From: UKL13-2 sp043773745
Lineage (GTDB): Bacteria; Pseudomonadota; Gammaproteobacteria; Burkholderiales; Usitatibacteraceae
NCBI GenBank assembly: GCA_043773745.1
Contig: JAYVEV010000122.1
Location: 1-64,000, forward strand
DNA: 64,000 nucleotides
Direction of reading: 5' to 3'
Shown here: piece after piece, positions 60,264 to 64,000 of the stretch
Numbering within the stretch: the first letter of the stretch is position 1
Layout of the letters: the number at the start of each line of letters is the position of its first letter
Program-made: the position numbers and the translations under genes
Notes under the pieces: generated by a model
Database searches by the model: none
What the model was told of the DNA's origin: nothing
Seen by the model: only the letters and a program-made list of their open reading frames with translations

Positions 60264-62375
60264 ATGGAAAAGCCCGCTATCACCCATACCCGCACTGTTT
60301 ATCGGGCCTGCAACCTTTGTGAAGCCATTTGCGGACTGGAAATCAAAGTCGAAGGTACGCACATCGTTAGCATTCGCGGCGATGACGCAGACCCTTTCAG
60401 TCGCGGTCATATTTGCCCCAAGGCCATAGCGCTAAAGGATATTCACGAAGATGAAAATCGTCTGCATCATCCCATCCAAAAAATCAATGGCGAATGGCAC
60501 AAAATTTCATGGGATGAAGCGTTCGACCTGGCGGCTGAAAAGCTAGCCTCTCTAAATGCAAAACATGGCAACAATGCCATCGGCTTTTATGCAGGCAATC
60601 CCTCGGTTCACAATATCGGCACCCTGTTGAGCGTGCCGTCGCTGGTGCGTGCGCTAAAAACAAAAAACGCGTTTAGTGCAACGTCTGTTGATCAATTGCC
60701 GCAACAATTGGCATCGCTGCTGATGTTCGGGCACCAGTTCATGATCACCATTCCCGATATTGATCACACCGATTATTTTTTGATTCTCGGCGGTAACCCG
60801 GTTGCGTCCAACGGCAGCATGATGACCGTGCCCGACGTCACCAAACGCCTTGCTGCCGTGCGGGAACGTGGCGGTAAGGTTGTATTGATTGACCCGCGCC
60901 GCACCGAGACCGCAGAGATTGCCAGCGAGCATCACTTCATTCGCCCTAGCTCCGACGCGGCGTTATTGATGGCGATGATTAACGTGATGAAAACTGAAAA
61001 TTTATTTCGGATTTCTCAACCGGAAAAATTAACCGGCTTGGACGAAGCGCTAGCGGCGATTGCCGATGTCACGCCTGCAGCAGCCGCCAAACTTACCGGC
61101 ATTACGGCCGAAAATATTAGCCGTATTGCGCGCGAATTTGCCGTGGCATCCTCGGCTGTTTGTTATGGGCGCATTGGTACCACCCTGCAAGCTTTTGGCA
61201 CCCTGAATCAATGGTTGGTCCAATTGATGAATATTGTCACCGGCAATCTGGATCGGGTGGGTGGATCCATGCCAACTAACCCGATCATTCCCATCACCGG
61301 CTCAGGCACTAAGCCCGGCAGCCATGCGCGCTGGCATTCACGGGTGAGCCATTTGCCGGAGTCAGGCGGCGAGCTACCCGTGGCCGCGCTGGCCGAAGAA
61401 ATTCTGACTGCGGGTGAAGGACAAATTCGCGCGCTTGTCACCACCTGCGGCAACCCGGTACTGTCTACGCCCAACGGCCGCAAACTTGACGAAGCGCTAG
61501 ACTCACTTGATTTCATGGTTTCAATTGACATTTATTTGAACGAAACCACTCGCCATGCTGATCTAATTTTGCCACCCACTTCGAGCTTGAACCACGATCA
61601 CTACGATCTTATTTTTAATGCCTTCGCCGTGCGCAATGTAACGCGCTTTAACGCTGCCATGTGGCCAAAGCCTGACGATGAACGCTACGACTGGGAAATT
61701 TTTGGCGGATTGGTTAAGCGGCTTTCGGTCAAACTAGAACGCGAAGCGCGTCCCGCTATCTCGACTACCAAATTGATTGCAGGCATGCTGAAAACGGGCG
61801 AAGCCGTGCATGGCATTTCGTTCGCACAACTGTTGGAGGCCGAGCACGGCATTGACTTAGGCGCACTCAAGCCTTCGCTTTACTCACGGCTTGAAACAGT
61901 GGATGGCAAAATAAATTGCGCCCCCGAGGCGATTATCCGAGATGTAGCCCGCCTAAAGCTGCATCTCGCCAACAACCCAGCCCCGCTCACCATGATCGGT
62001 CGTCGCCATGTACGCAGTAATAATTCGTGGATGCACAATTCGCATCGGCTCGTGAAAGGCAAACCGCGCGACCAACTAATGATGCATCCCGCTGATCTCG
62101 CCGCACGCGGGCTTCATGATGGCCAGCTCGTGCAGGTGGCATCGCGCATCGGCCATGTTGAAATCGCTGTATTGTCCACAGACAGCCTGATGCCAGGTGT
62201 TGTCTCGCTCCCGCATGGTTTTGGCCACAGCCGCCCGGGCACGCGTCTGGGCATCGCGCATCAACACGCGGGAGTGAGCTACAACGACCTGAGTGACGGG
62301 CGCGATATCGATGTTATATCCGGCAATGCTGCGCTTAACGGTATTGCCGTCGAAGTAACGAGTGCGTCAACCTAA
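60264..62375 (+). CDS. Molybdopterin oxidoreductase with 4Fe-4S cluster (DMSO-reductase superfamily)
   Basis: The 703 residues carry a 4Fe-4S motif, C-x2-C-x3-C-x27-C (Cys16/19/23/51), and the pterin-binding pattern DYFLILGGNPVASNGSMM, VLIDPRRTETAE, HFIRPSSDAALL and LDRVGGSMPTNP. No Tat signal is present, so it should be cytoplasmic. At the formate-dehydrogenase Sec/Cys position the sequence reads SVDQLPQQ, with no Cys, so the Mo ligand differs. Relatives are annotated as formate dehydrogenase-like, but the reaction is unknown. Electron-transfer partners are not adjacent. It lies 14 bp after mntP. Confidence 0.82.
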   Translation: MEKPAITHTRTVYRACNLCEAICGLEIKVEGTHIVSIRGDDADPFSRGHICPKAIALKDIHEDENRLHHPIQKINGEWHKISWDEAFDLAAEKLASLNAKHGNNAIGFYAGNPSVHNIGTLLSVPSLVRALKTKNAFSATSVDQLPQQLASLLMFGHQFMITIPDIDHTDYFLILGGNPVASNGSMMTVPDVTKRLAAVRERGGKVVLIDPRRTETAEIASEHHFIRPSSDAALLMAMINVMKTENLFRISQPEKLTGLDEALAAIADVTPAAAAKLTGITAENISRIAREFAVASSAVCYGRIGTTLQAFGTLNQWLVQLMNIVTGNLDRVGGSMPTNPIIPITGSGTKPGSHARWHSRVSHLPESGGELPVAALAEEILTAGEGQIRALVTTCGNPVLSTPNGRKLDEALDSLDFMVSIDIYLNETTRHADLILPPTSSLNHDHYDLIFNAFAVRNVTRFNAAMWPKPDDERYDWEIFGGLVKRLSVKLEREARPAISTTKLIAGMLKTGEAVHGISFAQLLEAEHGIDLGALKPSLYSRLETVDGKINCAPEAIIRDVARLKLHLANNPAPLTMIGRRHVRSNNSWMHNSHRLVKGKPRDQLMMHPADLAARGLHDGQLVQVASRIGHVEIAVLSTDSLMPGVVSLPHGFGHSRPGTRLGIAHQHAGVSYNDLSDGRDIDVISGNAALNGIAVEVTSAST

Positions 62376-62439
62376 GCGGGCGTGTCACGTTTTAAGCTTA
62401 GCAACACAACTACATTCCTGAATCACTCACGGAGACCCC

Positions 62440-62769
62440 GTGAATAAATTTTTTGCCGCGCTGCTACTCGCTCTGCTACTTGCCGCCACGTCGGTCTATG
62501 CCGCTACCGATGGCAAAACAGCCCAAAACAACAAGATGAAAACCTGCAGCGCCGATTTCAAAGCAACCGGCAAGCCCAGTGGAGAACGAAAGGCATTCAT
62601 GAAAGAGTGCCTCAAAAAAGACAGCACGCCCGCCAAAACAGCCGACGCAGCCGGCGACAAAAAATCCACCCAGCAAGAAAAAATGAAAACCTGCAACGCG
62701 GATGTCAAGAGCGGTAACAAAACAGGTGCCGATCGCAAAGCATTCATGAAAGAATGCCTGAGCAAATAA
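62440..62769 (+). CDS. psiF: PsiF repeat protein
   Basis: PsiF-like proteins are small secreted proteins, phosphate-starvation-inducible in E. coli; function is unknown. The 109 residues have a signal peptide cut after SVYA and two repeats (MKTCSADFKATGKPSGERKA and MKTCNADVKSGNKTGADRKA), each ending FMKECL with two Cys. The start is GTG with GGAGA upstream. No Pho box is obvious in the 64 bp before it. Confidence 0.88.
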   Translation: MNKFFAALLLALLLAATSVYAATDGKTAQNNKMKTCSADFKATGKPSGERKAFMKECLKKDSTPAKTADAAGDKKSTQQEKMKTCNADVKSGNKTGADRKAFMKECLSK

Positions 62770-62810
62770 ACTGATTTAGCTTGCCACGCCAGATCATTAC
62801 GCTGGCAAAC

Positions 62811-62840
62811 AAAAGGGCGCACCGAGCGCCCTTTTGTGTT
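62811..62840 (+). terminator. Terminator after psiF
   Basis: AAAAGGGCGC (62811–62820) and GCGCCCTTTT (62826–62835) form a 10-bp perfect stem with a 5-nt loop, then TTTTGTGTTGTT. It lies 42 bp after the psiF stop. A dispersed repeat follows at 62851. Confidence 0.88.
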
Positions 62841-62850
62841 GTTACCAAGA

Positions 62851-62902
62851 CCAGCATTGGCGGGTGTTACCAGCCTCTTTTTGCCTGAAGATGCCCGCCA
62901 AT
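62851..62902 (+). repeat. Dispersed hairpin repeat, copy B (after psiF)
   Basis: This is the best-paired copy: ATTGGCGGG (62856–62864) and CCCGCCAAT (62894–62902) are perfect 9-bp inverted repeats around a 29-nt loop with CTCTTTTTGCCTGAAG. It follows the psiF terminator in psiF's orientation, between convergent genes. Confidence 0.65.
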
Positions 62903-62929
62903 AAACGAGTTTCAATTAAAAATAAAGAA

Positions 62930-64000
62930 TCACTTAATTTTTTTGGCCGGCATTCCACGACCGCCTTGAAACAAAATGAGTTGCGTAATTTTACCGTCGC
63001 CGTCTTTCACAAATTGTAGCTGGGCATCAACCACACGCAGGAAAAATTTCGTATCTGATTCAGCGTAGATTTCCACCTTGCTTTGACCGGTAGCCTGACT
63101 CATGAATTTATCGCCCTCTCGCGTGATGGTCAATATGAAATTCGGCGCCAACTGGTATTCGCCCGCATAAGCATCAAAGGCTGCCGCCGCAAGCGGTATT
63201 GCCTGACGTTCTGCTGGCGGTTTGTCACTGATGCGCGGCACCGTTTCTTCAACACCATTCTGGAAAATCGTGAGGTGTGTAACTGCACCGTTGTCGTTTT
63301 TCAAGAACTTGAAACGTATAAATGAATTGACCAGGAAAAACTCAGTCTCCGACGAAGGCTGCAAAGCGGATTTGGGGCCACTCTTGCGTTGCGCGAATAG
63401 CTGACCATCAACGCGGCTGATCGTGCGTGTATTTTTATCCTCCGCTTTGTAGAGGCCCACAAATTGATCCAGTGTCTTGGTATCGAGCGTGATGACCTTG
63501 AACTCCGGATAGGGTTTGCCGATGACAATCGCGGCAATTTTCTCCGCTAAAAAATCAGGTCTCGCAGCGGGTGCGTCCTGGTTCATCAGCATAGCAACAT
63601 AAATTTTACCTTCGGGGATGCGAATCACATGGGTGACAAAGCCCGGAATACCGCCGCCATGCTCAATACTGTCGCGCCCCTGAATTTTGCGGACGAACCA
63701 GCCGTATGCGTAGCCGGTGGATTTACCGTCGCTTAGTTTGTAAGGCGTAAAAGTCTGCTTCCAAGTCGCGGGCTTGAGCAGCTTGCCCGCGCTGATGGCG
63801 GCATCCCACAAGGCCAAATCATCCACATTCGACACTAACGCACCAGCCGCATAAGGCCACCCCATGCTAATGGCCTCAGCTTTGACATAGCCATCCTTGC
63901 TGGGTGAGTAACCTTCTACACGCTTGGTCTTATTGCGCTCGTAACCTTCATAGGCGGTATGCCGCATCCCCAGTGGCTCAAAAATACTCTTGGCTAAAAA
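62930..64000 (-). CDS. Serine hydrolase (class C beta-lactamase-like), C-terminal part
   Basis: The reading frame continues through the window edge; the last 345 residues begin in the middle (EPLGMRHTAYEGYERN). Active-site features seen are the Tyr-bearing YAAGALVSNVDDLALW and the HGGG box in IEHGGGIPGF, which replaces KTG. The Ser-x-x-Lys part lies outside. Two C-terminal beta domains of DUF3471 type (about 175–265 and 270–345) follow. Such proteins hydrolyse or transfer acyl groups on peptides or esters; beta-lactamase activity is not implied. The gene is convergent with psiF. Confidence 0.85.
   Translation of the reverse strand, partial: FLAKSIFEPLGMRHTAYEGYERNKTKRVEGYSPSKDGYVKAEAISMGWPYAAGALVSNVDDLALWDAAISAGKLLKPATWKQTFTPYKLSDGKSTGYAYGWFVRKIQGRDSIEHGGGIPGFVTHVIRIPEGKIYVAMLMNQDAPAARPDFLAEKIAAIVIGKPYPEFKVITLDTKTLDQFVGLYKAEDKNTRTISRVDGQLFAQRKSGPKSALQPSSETEFFLVNSFIRFKFLKNDNGAVTHLTIFQNGVEETVPRISDKPPAERQAIPLAAAAFDAYAGEYQLAPNFILTITREGDKFMSQATGQSKVEIYAESDTKFFLRVVDAQLQFVKDGDGKITQLILFQGGRGMPAKKIK

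Noticed and set aside
1..64000. rRNA, tRNA, CRISPR array, transposase or prophage genes
   Set aside because: No conserved RNA sequence, spaced direct repeat array or mobile-element protein was seen in any intergenic region.

Overview
The window is a stretch of a proteobacterial chromosome and looks betaproteobacterial (Burkholderiales/Nitrosomonadales-like). The evidence is gene order: tldD–nitrilase–yhdP beside glnE; recN–nadK–hrcA–hemH followed by grpE–dnaK–dnaJ; and above all the run leuC–entericidin–leuD–leuB–asd–fimV–truA–trpF–trpB–trpA–accD–folC–dedD–cvpA–purF–metZ, an arrangement I recall as typical of that class. lpxH, fimV, yhdP and an entericidin lipoprotein show a Gram-negative cell. 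The genus cannot be fixed from the sequence alone. I saw no rRNA, tRNA, CRISPR, transposase or prophage genes. Most genes are ordinary chromosomal housekeeping genes.

Layout. 1–9151: tldD (cut by the window edge), a nitrilase-family amidase and the giant AsmA-like yhdP run leftward; glnE runs right. 9161–14214: recN and nadK (left), hrcA and hemH (right). 14248–15263: a higBA toxin–antitoxin module with a palindrome inside its promoter and an apparent translated leader. 15264–20628: panB, a small YvlD/holin-like membrane protein, then grpE, dnaK and dnaJ; grpE and dnaK each have a near-consensus heat-shock sigma promoter with the same 13-nt spacer. 20902–23464: two tandem paralogous periplasmic binding proteins without transporter partners. 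23529–29311: cysS (left), then a TPR lipoprotein-like or secreted protein, an L,D-transpeptidase, a secreted cyclophilin and lpxH. 29316–33107: a zinc-ribbon methyltransferase and a GtrA/GT2/GT-C glycosylation cluster. 33229–50821: the long leftward amino-acid/purine/fatty-acid superoperon. 50922–55797: guanine deaminase, aroC, an LplT-like/PlsC fusion and an ArsR-family repressor. 56025–64000: maeB, a VOC protein, LD-carboxypeptidase, mntP, a molybdopterin oxidoreductase, psiF and the C-terminal part of a serine hydrolase.

How genes work together. leuB/C/D, asd, trpA/B/F, metZ, purF, aroC, panB and folC cover branched-chain, aspartate-family, tryptophan, methionine, purine, chorismate, pantothenate and folate biosynthesis. 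grpE/dnaK/dnaJ form the Hsp70 machine, with HrcA as a second heat-shock regulator whose CIRCE target is not seen here. Envelope genes recur (yhdP, lpxH, LD-transpeptidase, LD-carboxypeptidase, fimV, the PlsC fusion, glycosyltransferases).

The least explained features are: a 34-bp perfect palindrome that includes the start codon of the arsR gene and sits against a TTGACA box, implying autoregulation of a phospholipid-acyltransferase operon from a leaderless mRNA; a family of four ~52–57-bp hairpin repeats, each lying just downstream of a stop codon in that gene's orientation; and the leader ORF and hairpins before higB.
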